From positions 1,323,888 through 1,387,887 of the forward strand of contig OY288106.1 of NCBI GenBank assembly GCA_958431155.1: DNA of 64,000 nt, in the 5' to 3' direction. This document shows, piece by piece, positions 17,427 through 27,412 of the stretch. The translations under genes were made by a program, and so were the position numbers. Below the pieces are notes generated by a model. That model was given only the letters and a program-made list of their open reading frames with translations, was not told the DNA's origin and made no database searches. Position 1 is the first letter of the stretch, and the number at the start of each line of letters is the position of its first letter. Origin of the DNA: an uncultured candidatus Porisulfidus sp. GTDB lineage: Bacteria; Pseudomonadota; Gammaproteobacteria; Poriferisulfidales; Poriferisulfidaceae.

Positions 17427-18470
17427 ATGTCCAGGCGTCGACGCAACCGTTTTCTGAATCCGTTCGGCTTGGCCTTTCTGGACGTCATGTCCTGCGGGTT
17501 GGGAGCCGCGGTGCTGCTGTTTTTGATCATCGACCATAACCTGACCGAGCTGGCGCAGGCATCGGAAAGCGGCGAAGGAGACCTGCAACTGCTGGAACAG
17601 TCCATCCAGGAACAGGAAGAACTGATCGCCGGCCATCAGCGCCAGGTGCGGCAGTTGAGACGCGAACTGCAAAGCCTGGCACAACAGCGCGTGGCCGCCA
17701 TGACCACTCAGGCCGAACTCCGCGCCCGTCAACCGCAGGCGTCCGACACGATTCGGCTGGAAAAGGAATTGCGCGAGCGGAAGCAGAAGCTTCAGGAGGC
17801 AAAGAAAAGCAAGCAGTTGAGGGCAACGGAAGGAGAAGGCCAGCGTCAGTACGTGGCCGGCTTTCGGGTCGAGGGACGCCGCATCCTGATCTTGCTGGAT
17901 CGCTCGGCCAGCATGCAGGATGAGCGCATCGCCTCGATCATCCGCAACAAGTTTCTTCCGATCAAGTACCAGATCGAGAGCTATAAATGGCGTTGGGCGC
18001 GCTCCATCTTCGAGTGGATCCTCGCGCACATGCCAAAGCAGACACAGTATCAAGTCTGGGGTTTCAGCACCACAGCAACGCCTGCGCTACCGAAACGCGG
18101 GTGGCTGCAGGCGGAAGACGAGAAGCGGATGGAAGAGGTGATCGCGGCGGTACAGGGCTGGGTTCCCTCGGGAGGCACTCGCCTGGATACGGCCCTCGCG
18201 AAGGTCGCCCAGATGAAACCCAGGCCGGATGCGGTTTATCTGATCACGGACGGCCTCCCGACACAAGGGAAATCCTGGTTCAAGAAAAACCGGGTCAGCC
18301 CCACCCAGCGCATGGAGTTTTTCCAGGCGGCGACGGAAGGAATCGCCAGCCCACCGTTCAATATCGTTCTGCTGCCGCTTGAGGGCGACCCGGCGGCGGC
18401 CGGGGCCTACTGGGGATTCGCCATGCAGACCGACGGGCAGTTTCTGGCCCCTGCGGAGGACTGGCCGTGA
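17427..18470 (+). CDS. Cluster gene 8: membrane-anchored coiled-coil VWA protein
   Basis: 347 aa; starts on the base after gene 7's stop. A basic tail (SRRRRNRF) precedes a helix whose start reads FLDVMSCGLGAAVLLFLII (about residues 17-35), similar in placement of Asp to the MotB/ExbD/TolR helix. Residues about 45-135 are a long Gln/Glu/Arg coiled coil. A von Willebrand factor A domain fills about 150-345 with a complete metal-ion-dependent adhesion site: DRSAS, the Thr in GGTRLDTAL and the Asp in YLITDGLPTQG. The VWA domain should lie in the periplasm. Proposed as one of two B-type stator subunits. Overlaps gene 9 by GTGA. Confidence 0.85.
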   Translation: MSRRRRNRFLNPFGLAFLDVMSCGLGAAVLLFLIIDHNLTELAQASESGEGDLQLLEQSIQEQEELIAGHQRQVRQLRRELQSLAQQRVAAMTTQAELRARQPQASDTIRLEKELRERKQKLQEAKKSKQLRATEGEGQRQYVAGFRVEGRRILILLDRSASMQDERIASIIRNKFLPIKYQIESYKWRWARSIFEWILAHMPKQTQYQVWGFSTTATPALPKRGWLQAEDEKRMEEVIAAVQGWVPSGGTRLDTALAKVAQMKPRPDAVYLITDGLPTQGKSWFKKNRVSPTQRMEFFQAATEGIASPPFNIVLLPLEGDPAAAGAYWGFAMQTDGQFLAPAEDWP

Positions 18471-19495
18471 GGCGCCCCCGCCGACCCGCCGACAACCGCC
18501 TGTCGTTTCTCGACGTGATCAGTTGCGGGTTCGGAGCCATGGTGCTGCTGATCCTGATCACCAAGAACACCGTGGGCGAGCCGATCGAGGACCTGCAGGC
18601 ACAGATCGAGACGCTGCAGGAGCAACTCGCGCGCGTGATGCAGGTTCAAGCCGGCCTGGCTTCCGAGCGCCTCAAAGAGCAGGCCCGGGTACGCACCCAG
18701 AGGGAAAAACTTCAGGAAGACCGGAAGGCCGTGGAGGAAGCGCAACAGGCGAACGCCAGTGCCAAGGCGCAAGCTTTGATCGAAGCGAATCTAAAAACCG
18801 CGCTGCAAAGCCTCAACGAAGAAATGCGGCGGCTGAACCTGACTGCGTCCGAACCGGACGTGATCGGCGGAATCCCGGCCGACAGCGAATACATCATTTT
18901 CATCGTGGACACGTCCGGCAGCATGAAGCGATTCGCTTGGGGAGCCGCCAAACAGCAACTGGTGGCCCTGCTGGACGCCTACCCGAAAGTGCGCGGGCTC
19001 CAGGTCATGAACGACATGGGTTCGTACATGTTCAGCGGCTACCGGGGACGCTGGATTCCGGACACGCCTGCACGAAGGAAGGTCCTCCTGCAGCGTTTCG
19101 ATTCTTGGCACTCCTACAGCAACTCAAGTCCGGTCGAGGGAATTCTTGAGGCCATCAAGCGCTTCCGCATGAAGTCCGACAAGATCAGCCTGTACATCTT
19201 TGGCGACGAGTACACCGGCGAATCGGTTCAAGAGGTCATCGACACGGTGGACGACCTCAACCACCAAGACGGCAAACGGCAGGTCCGTATTCACGCAGTC
19301 GGGTTCTTCACCCGGACGCAGATCGAGAAGATCGATCCCAAATACGCCGACACGACCAGCCGCTTCGCGGGATTGATGCGGGAACTGACGCGGCGAAACG
19401 GCGGAACTTTCCTAGGGGTTACGGTGGAGGAATCCCCGAAGAGAAGCGCCAAGCATGGACAACCAAAGTTTTTCATCCCCCGAACCGGTGGGTAA
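18467..19495 (+). CDS. Cluster gene 9: second membrane-anchored coiled-coil VWA protein
   Basis: 342 aa from GTG 18467 in a GTGA overlap. Same plan as gene 8: basic tail, helix FLDVISCGFGAMVLLILIT (about residues 14-32), coiled coil of Gln/Glu/Lys heptads to about residue 130, then a VWA domain (about 138-320). The adhesion site has DTSGS and the Asp of LYIFGDEYTG, but the middle Thr element is replaced by a Ser-rich NSSPVEGIL, so metal binding may differ from gene 8. The two proteins are similar only at the N-terminal helix and overall architecture, suggesting a heteromeric pair rather than a recent duplication. Last gene of the cluster, convergent with ubiE. Confidence 0.85.
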   Translation: MRRPRRPADNRLSFLDVISCGFGAMVLLILITKNTVGEPIEDLQAQIETLQEQLARVMQVQAGLASERLKEQARVRTQREKLQEDRKAVEEAQQANASAKAQALIEANLKTALQSLNEEMRRLNLTASEPDVIGGIPADSEYIIFIVDTSGSMKRFAWGAAKQQLVALLDAYPKVRGLQVMNDMGSYMFSGYRGRWIPDTPARRKVLLQRFDSWHSYSNSSPVEGILEAIKRFRMKSDKISLYIFGDEYTGESVQEVIDTVDDLNHQDGKRQVRIHAVGFFTRTQIEKIDPKYADTTSRFAGLMRELTRRNGGTFLGVTVEESPKRSAKHGQPKFFIPRTGG

Positions 19496-19567
19496 TCGCC
19501 AGACGTCGGCCGAGAGCATCAGAAAGATCGGCAGCACCAGAACTGTCTGGCGCGACATCAAACCCAT
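19412..19567 (-). other. Possible short or truncated ORF directly after ubiE
   Basis: 51 codons beginning 7 bases after the ubiE stop: a hydrophobic start (SRQTVLVLPIFLMLSADVW) resembling a signal peptide, then a non-descript tail that runs antisense into the 3' end of cluster gene 9. It could be the 5' stump of a gene cut when the cluster was inserted, or chance. No ribosome site supports it strongly. Confidence 0.2.
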
Positions 19568-19574
19568 GACAATC

Positions 19575-20306
19575 TCAGTCGATCCGCGCTCCGCGATGGA
19601 TCGCCACAATCCCGGCACTCAGGTTGAAGTACTGGCAGGACGCAAACCCTGCAGCGCGCATCATCTCGCGCAGGGTTCGCTGATTCGGGTGCACCGCGAT
19701 GGATTCGGCCAGATAACGGTAGCTGTCGCGGCTCCCCGCCACCAACTCGCCGAGTCTCGGCAGGATCTGATGCGTGTATGTACGGTAGAGCGGCTCCAGC
19801 CAAGCGGATGGCTCGGAAAACTCAAGTACAAGCGCCAGCCCACCGGGACGCAGGATCCGGTGCATCTCGCGCAGGCATGCCGAAGGGTCTGTGAAGTTGC
19901 GCAATCCGAACCCGACCAGGATCCGGTCAAACGATTCCGACTCGAACGGGAGTGCCGACGCATCCCCCTGCACGACCGGAATGTCTGCCAGGCCTTCGTC
20001 CAGCAACCGATCCCGACCCTGCGTCAGCATGCCGCTGCTGATGTCGCACAGGACCACCTGTCCGTCCGGACCGATCCTTGAGCGGACCAGTTGAGCCAAG
20101 TCGCCAGTTCCACCGGCGAGATCCAGAACGCGCTGGCCCTCCCGAAGTTGCGCCAAAAGCGTAAACGTTCGCTTCCATACGCGATGCAACCCAAATGACA
20201 TCAGGTCATTCATCAAGTCGTAGCGAAACGCCACCGACTCGAACACCTCGTTCACCAGACGGGTTTTCTCGTCCGGCTCGACCTGCTTGTAGCCGAAACG
20301 CGCCAT
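19575..20306 (-). CDS. ubiE: Ubiquinone/menaquinone C-methyltransferase UbiE
   Basis: 243 aa (E. coli 251). Class I SAM-dependent methyltransferase that adds the C-methyl group to the benzoquinol (and, where present, naphthoquinol) ring. SAM motif I is VLDLAGGTGDLA; motif ARFGYKQVEPDEKTRLVNEVF at the start and LVGFGLRNFTDPSACLREM are UbiE signatures; QILPRLGELVAGSRDSYRYL is the second family signature. The ATG at 20306 follows GGAG and is preferred to an upstream in-frame codon. It lies 4 bases after the DUF971 gene. Its usual neighbour ubiJ is displaced by the nine-gene cluster. Confidence 0.95.
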   Translation of the reverse strand: MARFGYKQVEPDEKTRLVNEVFESVAFRYDLMNDLMSFGLHRVWKRTFTLLAQLREGQRVLDLAGGTGDLAQLVRSRIGPDGQVVLCDISSGMLTQGRDRLLDEGLADIPVVQGDASALPFESESFDRILVGFGLRNFTDPSACLREMHRILRPGGLALVLEFSEPSAWLEPLYRTYTHQILPRLGELVAGSRDSYRYLAESIAVHPNQRTLREMMRAAGFASCQYFNLSAGIVAIHRGARID

Positions 20307-20310
20307 GGAC

Positions 20311-20676
20311 TCAGTTCTCCACGGCCTTCCGCTCAACCCCGGCTTCTTTCAGGCGCCCCAAATAGCGTTGCCAGCGCTCTTCGTAAGAGTGGCCCAACTC
20401 GTACAGGTAATCCCAGGAATAAATGCCCGTGTCATGGCCGTCGCTGAATACCAGTTTCACCGCATAGTTGCCGACCGGCTCGATGGCGTCGATGGCGACG
20501 TCCTCCTTGCCGACCTGCAGGGTTTCCTGCCCCGGGCCGTGGCCCATGACCTCGGCCGAGGGTGAATAGACCCGCAGGTATTCACAACTTAGTTGGAAGC
20601 GATCCTCGCCGAACGCGATCTCCAAGACTCGGGAACGCTGGTGCAGGTGCAGTTCCGTAGGGGTGTTCTCAGCCAT
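20311..20676 (-). CDS. DUF971 / gamma-butyrobetaine hydroxylase N-terminal-like protein
   Basis: 121 aa. A single GBBH-like N-terminal domain (DUF971): ELHLHQRSRVLEIAFGEDRF, the conserved SCEYLRVYSPSAEVMGHG segment, and NYAVKLVFSDGHDTGIYSWDYLYELG near the middle. In the eukaryotic hydroxylase this domain binds zinc; the bacterial stand-alone proteins have no assigned reaction but are regularly found next to ubiE or hslUV and may serve in metal handling or a partner interaction. Located between xerC and ubiE, same strand, probably cotranscribed. Confidence 0.85.
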   Translation of the reverse strand: MAENTPTELHLHQRSRVLEIAFGEDRFQLSCEYLRVYSPSAEVMGHGPGQETLQVGKEDVAIDAIEPVGNYAVKLVFSDGHDTGIYSWDYLYELGHSYEERWQRYLGRLKEAGVERKAVEN

Positions 20677-20703
20677 CCGCCTATTCTGCCGGAAATCGGT
20701 TTC

Positions 20704-21612
20704 TCAGTTCCGCCGCCGCGCGCGCGGATGTGCCGAATCGTAGGTCTGGGCCAGATGCTGATAGTCGAGGTGGGTGTAAATCTGCGTGGTGCTGATGCGG
20801 CGGTGCCCCAGCAGTTCCTGCACGGCGCGCAGGTCGCCGGAGGATTCCAGCAGATGGCTGGCGAAGGAATGGCGGAACAGGTGGGGGTGCAGCGCCTGGT
20901 CGCTTCCCGAAGCACAGCCGAACTGGCGCAGGCGCAACTGCACGTTGCGGGCGGACAGGCGTTTTCCCCGCTGCCCGACGAACAGTGCGGTTTCCGCGGG
21001 ATTCGCCATCTCTGCACGTACATCAAGCCAGCCGCGCAATGCCTTCAGCGCCATGCGCCCAACCGGGAGCTTGCGTTCCACCCGCCCCTTGCCAAGAACC
21101 AGAACCTCTCCCGCCGCCATATCCAAATCGTTGCAGTCCAGTCCGACCAACTCGGAAAGACGCATGCCGCTGGAATACAGGAGCTCGAACATCGCCAAGT
21201 CACGGTATCCCAGAGAACCGTCCGGCCTCGAGTCGAGCAGGCGCATCACCGCATCGACATCCAGTACCTTGGGAAGTGTCCGGGGCTGTCGAGGGGCACG
21301 GACCCCGCTCGCCGGGTTATCCGTCAGGCGGTGAGTCGCGACCAAGTGGTCGTAAAACCCGCGCAAGGCCGACAAGACGCGTTGGATGGAGCGCGGAGAC
21401 CGGCCCCGCCGGAACAGATGCGCGGCATAGCGCTGAACCTCGGCTTCATGCACTCGATCCGGTTCGATCGATTGTTCGCCGAGCCACTGGACGAACTTCC
21501 TGATGTCGCTCGCGTAGCCTGAGACGGTATGTGTTGAGTAATTGCGCTCCCAGCGCAATTTGGCCTGGAATTCCTCCAGCCACAGTTCCGCATCCTGCAC
21601 GGGTTCGCTCAC
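20704..21612 (-). CDS. xerC: Tyrosine recombinase XerC
   Basis: 302 aa (E. coli 298). An N-terminal SAM-like core-binding domain (about 5-95) and a C-terminal catalytic domain with the family residues: Arg in YSSGMRLSELVGL, Lys in the beta-hairpin (VLGKGRVERKLPVG), HLFRHSFASHLL with His and Arg, LGHRRISTTQIYTHLD with His and the nucleophilic Tyr. With XerD it resolves chromosome dimers at dif during division. XerC rather than XerD is indicated by the dapF-DUF484-xerC neighbourhood known from E. coli. The ATGA overlap with DUF484 implies coupled translation. Confidence 0.95.
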   Translation of the reverse strand: MSEPVQDAELWLEEFQAKLRWERNYSTHTVSGYASDIRKFVQWLGEQSIEPDRVHEAEVQRYAAHLFRRGRSPRSIQRVLSALRGFYDHLVATHRLTDNPASGVRAPRQPRTLPKVLDVDAVMRLLDSRPDGSLGYRDLAMFELLYSSGMRLSELVGLDCNDLDMAAGEVLVLGKGRVERKLPVGRMALKALRGWLDVRAEMANPAETALFVGQRGKRLSARNVQLRLRQFGCASGSDQALHPHLFRHSFASHLLESSGDLRAVQELLGHRRISTTQIYTHLDYQHLAQTYDSAHPRARRRN

Positions 21613-22292
21613 GGAGCGCGCCGAGGTTCGCAGAACCGGTCGATCAGGGCCGACGTAAGATCGGCCACATGCAGGAGGAGGGTGGTGTCGCCTTCACGAT
21701 CGATACCGGGAGGCAGCTCTCGGCAGAGAATGCCGTAGCGCCGCCGCCGCTTCAGGGGCGCGATAACCAAGGTGTCCGAATCCGCTTTCGACTTCGGCCA
21801 CAATAATTCGACGGTCTCGCGATCCGTCAGAATCTGCGGGCCCTTCCGGAATACGGTCATGATCGCACGCACCAGGGGCGGGTGTTCAGGGACTTTGTAC
21901 TTGGCGGCAACGCGCGGAATCTCCGGGCGCAACCGAATCGCCCAACCGGCATTCGGAAAATGGCGGAGCAGGCGCTTTTCCTGGGCCTGGATCGCCGCCG
22001 CCAAGCTTTTCGGGCGGTCTTGCAGGCTCTCCGCCGCCAGGATCAGGGCATGGTCGATCAGCTTCTGATTTCGGCTGGCCATTTGGAACAGAGCTTCCAG
22101 TTGCGCGTTGTGCTCGCGTAGCCGACGTGACTGATACGCTTGAAACGAAATGGTTCCATCCGCATCCTGCGGCAGTTGCATCCGCTCCAGCAACTCCGGG
22201 CGAGCGGCTAGAAAATTGGGATGTTTTTCGAGCCACGCCTGGACACGTGCCGCAGACAGCTCGCGTGACGCAGATTTGGACTTCGGACTCAT
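21609..22292 (-). CDS. DUF484 family protein
   Basis: 227 aa from ATG 22292 (ATGA overlap with dapF; upstream in-frame sequence belongs to dapF). DUF484 is a GAF-like domain protein kept between dapF and xerC in many gammaproteobacteria. Features seen: FLAARPELLERMQLP near the start, a central helix with FQMASRNQKLIDHALILA, and a C-terminal beta-rich half (VELLWPKSKADSDTLVIAPL, RRRYGILCRELPPG). It has no known catalytic residues; a regulatory or ligand-sensing role is presumed. No membrane segments or signal peptide. Confidence 0.9.
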   Translation of the reverse strand: MSPKSKSASRELSAARVQAWLEKHPNFLAARPELLERMQLPQDADGTISFQAYQSRRLREHNAQLEALFQMASRNQKLIDHALILAAESLQDRPKSLAAAIQAQEKRLLRHFPNAGWAIRLRPEIPRVAAKYKVPEHPPLVRAIMTVFRKGPQILTDRETVELLWPKSKADSDTLVIAPLKRRRRYGILCRELPPGIDREGDTTLLLHVADLTSALIDRFCEPRRAP

Positions 22293-23119
22293 AACTCCAC
22301 GGAACCAGTATAGGCGTACTCCGCGCTGCCCCGCAACACCACGGGCTGCCCCTCCCCCTCCCAATGCACGTGAAGGTCTCCGCCGGGGAGCGACACCACG
22401 ACATCCTCCTGAAGCTCTCCCACCAACCTGCCTGCAACCACGGCCGCGCAGGCTCCGGTGCCGCAACCCGGGGTCTCGCCGACCCCACGCTCCCACACCC
22501 GCAACCGGATATGCCTGGGCGTGGAAATTTCCATAAAGCCTACGTTGGCGTGCCGAGGGAATTTTGGATGGGTCTCGATGCGGGAGCCCAGAACGTTAAC
22601 CGGGGCACTAGCGATAGCGTCGACGGTCAGCACCGCATGCGGGTTGCCCATGGAAATCGCGCCAATCGAATATTCCTTGCCGCTCACTTCCAGAACGTAG
22701 GCCGGATAGCGCCCCCGATGCGAAAAAGGAATTTCATCCGGTTCCAGCCTCGGAACGCCCATATCAACGCTCACCGAACCATCGTCGTGCAGTTGCAGCG
22801 TCACCTCCCCCGAGGGCGCACGGGCGCGCTGGTTCGAGGGATCCGCATATCCGCGGTCGGCGGCATGGCGGGCCAGACAGCGTGCGCCATTGCCGCACTG
22901 CTCGACCGGCTGGCCGTCGGCATTATAGATTCGGTAGGAGAAGTGGATGTCGGGGTCGGGATCCGAATCCAGAAACAGCACTTGGTCGCACCCGATCCCG
23001 ACGCGACGGTCCGTGACTTTGCGCAGTTGCGCGGTCGTCAGGGAAATCTCGCGGTCCCAGGCATCGAACACGACGAAGTCGTTGCCCAAGCTGTGCATTT
23101 TGGTGAAGTCCAGTCGCAT
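22289..23119 (-). CDS. dapF: Diaminopimelate epimerase DapF
   Basis: 276 aa (E. coli 274). Converts LL- to meso-diaminopimelate for lysine and peptidoglycan synthesis with a two-cysteine, cofactor-free racemase mechanism. Both catalytic Cys are present: Cys75 in PVEQCGNGARCLA and Cys219 in GETPGCGTGACAAVV. The start MRLDFTKMHSLGNDFVVFD is the standard family N-terminus. First gene of the dapF-DUF484-xerC-DUF971-ubiE unit; divergent from rplU with 145 bases between. Confidence 0.96.
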   Translation of the reverse strand: MRLDFTKMHSLGNDFVVFDAWDREISLTTAQLRKVTDRRVGIGCDQVLFLDSDPDPDIHFSYRIYNADGQPVEQCGNGARCLARHAADRGYADPSNQRARAPSGEVTLQLHDDGSVSVDMGVPRLEPDEIPFSHRGRYPAYVLEVSGKEYSIGAISMGNPHAVLTVDAIASAPVNVLGSRIETHPKFPRHANVGFMEISTPRHIRLRVWERGVGETPGCGTGACAAVVAGRLVGELQEDVVVSLPGGDLHVHWEGEGQPVVLRGSAEYAYTGSVEL

Positions 23120-23206
23120 CGGAGCATTTTACTTGCACAGGCCGATTGACGCGGGCATTCTGGCGCCAGTCTGAACTTGGAAGTGGCTCCGCCGCCTTCC
23201 AGCCGT

Positions 23207-23235
23207 TTGCCAGACTGTTGGGATTTGGCTAGAAT
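23207..23235 (+). promoter_or_regulatory. Sigma-70 promoter of rplU-rpmA
   Basis: TTGCCA (23207-23212), a 17-base spacer, and TAGAAT (23230-23235): near-consensus elements at ideal spacing, about 29 bases before the rplU start. The initiation point would be near 23242. Confidence 0.75.
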
Positions 23236-23264
23236 ACGCGCCCCCTGACGGTTCAACTTTCCTC

Positions 23265-23576
23265 ATGTACGCAGTCATCGAAACTGGCGGCAAACAGTAC
23301 CGCGTGCAGCCCGGCGACATCATCCGGGTGGAGCGCCTTGCGCACGAGCCGGGCGACGAGGTCGAATTCGACCGTGTGCTGCTGGTGGCAGATGAGAAAA
23401 AGACCCATATCGGTACGCCGCATGTAGAGGGAGGACGCGTCGCCGCTCAGGTGACCAGTCACGGCCGGGCACCCAAGATCGAGGTGGTCAAGTTCCGTCG
23501 ACGGAAAAACTCCCGGACCCGCACCGGGCACCGGCAGAATTGGACCGAGCTCGAGATCAAAGACATTCAGGTGTGA
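23265..23576 (+). CDS. rplU: 50S ribosomal protein L21
   Basis: 103 aa, exactly the E. coli length. The opening [18 protein letters not shown], the [15 protein letters not shown] basic stretch and the ending ELEIKDI are the L21 signatures. L21 binds 23S rRNA with L20 in early 50S assembly. It is followed after 7 bases by rpmA in the conserved rplU-rpmA-obgE order and is driven by the promoter at 23207-23235. Confidence 0.98.
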   Translation: MYAVIETGGKQYRVQPGDIIRVERLAHEPGDEVEFDRVLLVADEKKTHIGTPHVEGGRVAAQVTSHGRAPKIEVVKFRRRKNSRTRTGHRQNWTELEIKDIQV

Positions 23577-23583
23577 GGCAACG

Positions 23584-23844
23584 ATGGCGCACAAAAAATC
23601 AGGCGGCAGCTCCAGAAACGGACGCGATTCCGAGTCCAAGCGGCTTGGCGTGAAGCGTTACGGTGGCCAGCAGGTCCGTGCCGGCACCATCCTGGTGCGT
23701 CAGCGCGGCACCCGCATTCGGCCCGGGCCTTTCGTCGGCTGCGGTCGCGACCACACCCTGTTCGCCAAGGTAGACGGAGTCGTGGAATTTCGTTCACGCG
23801 GGCGCGAAAGCCGCACCTACGTGTCGATCAACCCGGCCGGATAA
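23584..23844 (+). CDS. rpmA: 50S ribosomal protein L27
   Basis: 86 aa. The start [20 protein letters not shown] is the L27 N-terminal tail that reaches the peptidyl-transferase centre, with no extra cleavable leader as in Firmicutes. [21 protein letters not shown] and [14 protein letters not shown] complete the fold. Second gene of the rplU operon; a hairpin at 23903-23936 separates it from obgE. Confidence 0.98.
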   Translation: MAHKKSGGSSRNGRDSESKRLGVKRYGGQQVRAGTILVRQRGTRIRPGPFVGCGRDHTLFAKVDGVVEFRSRGRESRTYVSINPAG

Positions 23845-23902
23845 CCCCCCGGCCTAGTTTTCCGGGGCATTCAGGCACCGGAATCCCTGGAACAACCCCG
23901 CT

Positions 23903-26095
<2,193 letters not shown>

Positions 26096-26099
<4 letters not shown>

Positions 26100-27412
26100 T
26101 CTCGAACGCCGAATACGCACGGCGGCGCAAGAAACTCATGCGCCGGATCGGACCGGATGCGGTGGCCCTGATTCCGTCGGCCCCGTCCCGCGTCCAAAGC
26201 CGCGACGTCCACTGGCCGTACCGGCAGGACAGCGACTTTCTTTATCTGACCGGGTTCCCCGAACCGGAGGCCGTCGCGATGCTGCTCCCGGGACACCCGG
26301 ACGGCGAGTTCGTGATGTTCTGCAAGCCGCGCAACCCAGCGTCCGAGCAGTGGGAAGGAACCATCGCGGGCCCGAAAGGCGCCTGCGAGCACTACGGGGC
26401 GGATGCCGCCTATCCCATCGAGGAACTGGACGAAATGATACTGAACTTGCTCCGGAAGCGGCAAACCCTGTGTTATGCGCTGGGGCAGGACGGGGAGTTC
26501 GACGGGCAGGTCGCCCGTTGGATCGACCAGTTGCGTCTCCGCAGTCGGGCAGGACATAACCCTCCGGAAGAATGTCGGCTGCTCGACCGGGACCTGCACG
26601 AGATGCGCCTGTTCAAAAGCCGCAGCGAGATCGCGCTGATGCGCAGGGCTTCCGCAATCGTGACCGATGCCCACCGCCGCGCCATGGCAACGGCGAAACC
26701 AGGATGTCACGAGTATGAACTGGAAGCCGAACTGCTGTATGAGACCCAGCGCCACGACATGCGTTTCGCCTATTCGAGCATCGTGGCCTCGGGCCACAAC
26801 GCCTGCACGCTCCATTATTCCGAGAACTCCCGCCGGACCGAGGAGGGTGACTTGGTCTTGATCGACAGCGGGGGCATGTTCGCCGGTTATGCCAGCGACA
26901 TCACCCGCACCTGGCCGGTAAGCGGCCAGTTCACGCCTGCGCAGCGGGAAATCTATGAACTGGTCCTGGAAGCGCAGCAGGCCGCCATCCGCCGGTGCGC
27001 CCCCGGCAATACCTGGGACGACCTCCACCGTGCCGCAACCCGCGTCCTGACTCGAGGGCTGGTGCACCTGGGCGTGCTGAAGGGGCGATGGCAGACCCTG
27101 TGGAAAGAAGAGGCCTACAAACCCTTTTTCATGCACGGAACGTCCCATTGGCTGGGCATGGATGTCCATGATGTCGGCGAATACCGCGTCAATGAAAAGT
27201 GGCGGACGCTGGAACCCGGCATGGTGACCACGGTTGAACCCGGGCTTTATTTCATGCCGGGCCTCAGAGGCGTTCCGAAGCGGTTCCGCGGCATCGGGGT
27301 GCGGATCGAGGACGACGTGGCGGTGACCCGCAACGGACCGGATGTGCTGAGCGCGAGCCTGCCAGCCGATCCGGACGAGATCTGTCGTCTTGTGGGAGCG
27401 ACGGCACGGTGA
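26096..27412 (+). CDS. pepP: Xaa-Pro aminopeptidase PepP
   Basis: 438 aa (E. coli 441). Removes N-terminal residues preceding proline. An N-terminal creatinase-like domain (about 1-170) precedes a pita-bread M24 domain with all five dinuclear metal ligands: Asp in LIDSGG, Asp in GYASDITRT, His in HGTSHWLGMDVHD, Glu in VTTVEPGLY and Glu in GVRIEDDVAV. ATG 26096 preceded by GGGAG; it overlaps proB by ATGA and ubiH by GTGA. pepP-ubiH-ubiI order is conserved in gammaproteobacteria, although the usual upstream ygfB is absent here. Confidence 0.96.

Noticed and set aside
15656-19495. Zorya-type phage defence system
   Set aside because: A MotA-like subunit is present, but the partner proteins lack the OmpA/peptidoglycan-binding domain of ZorB, and no helicase or nuclease of the ZorC/ZorD kind is encoded.
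10835-19574. Integrative mobile element carrying the unknown cluster
   Set aside because: Insertion is suggested by gene order, but no integrase, transposase, tRNA or flanking direct repeat was found at either end.
20704-21612. Phage or integron integrase
   Set aside because: The tyrosine recombinase sits in the housekeeping dapF-DUF484-xerC order and has XerC length and residues.
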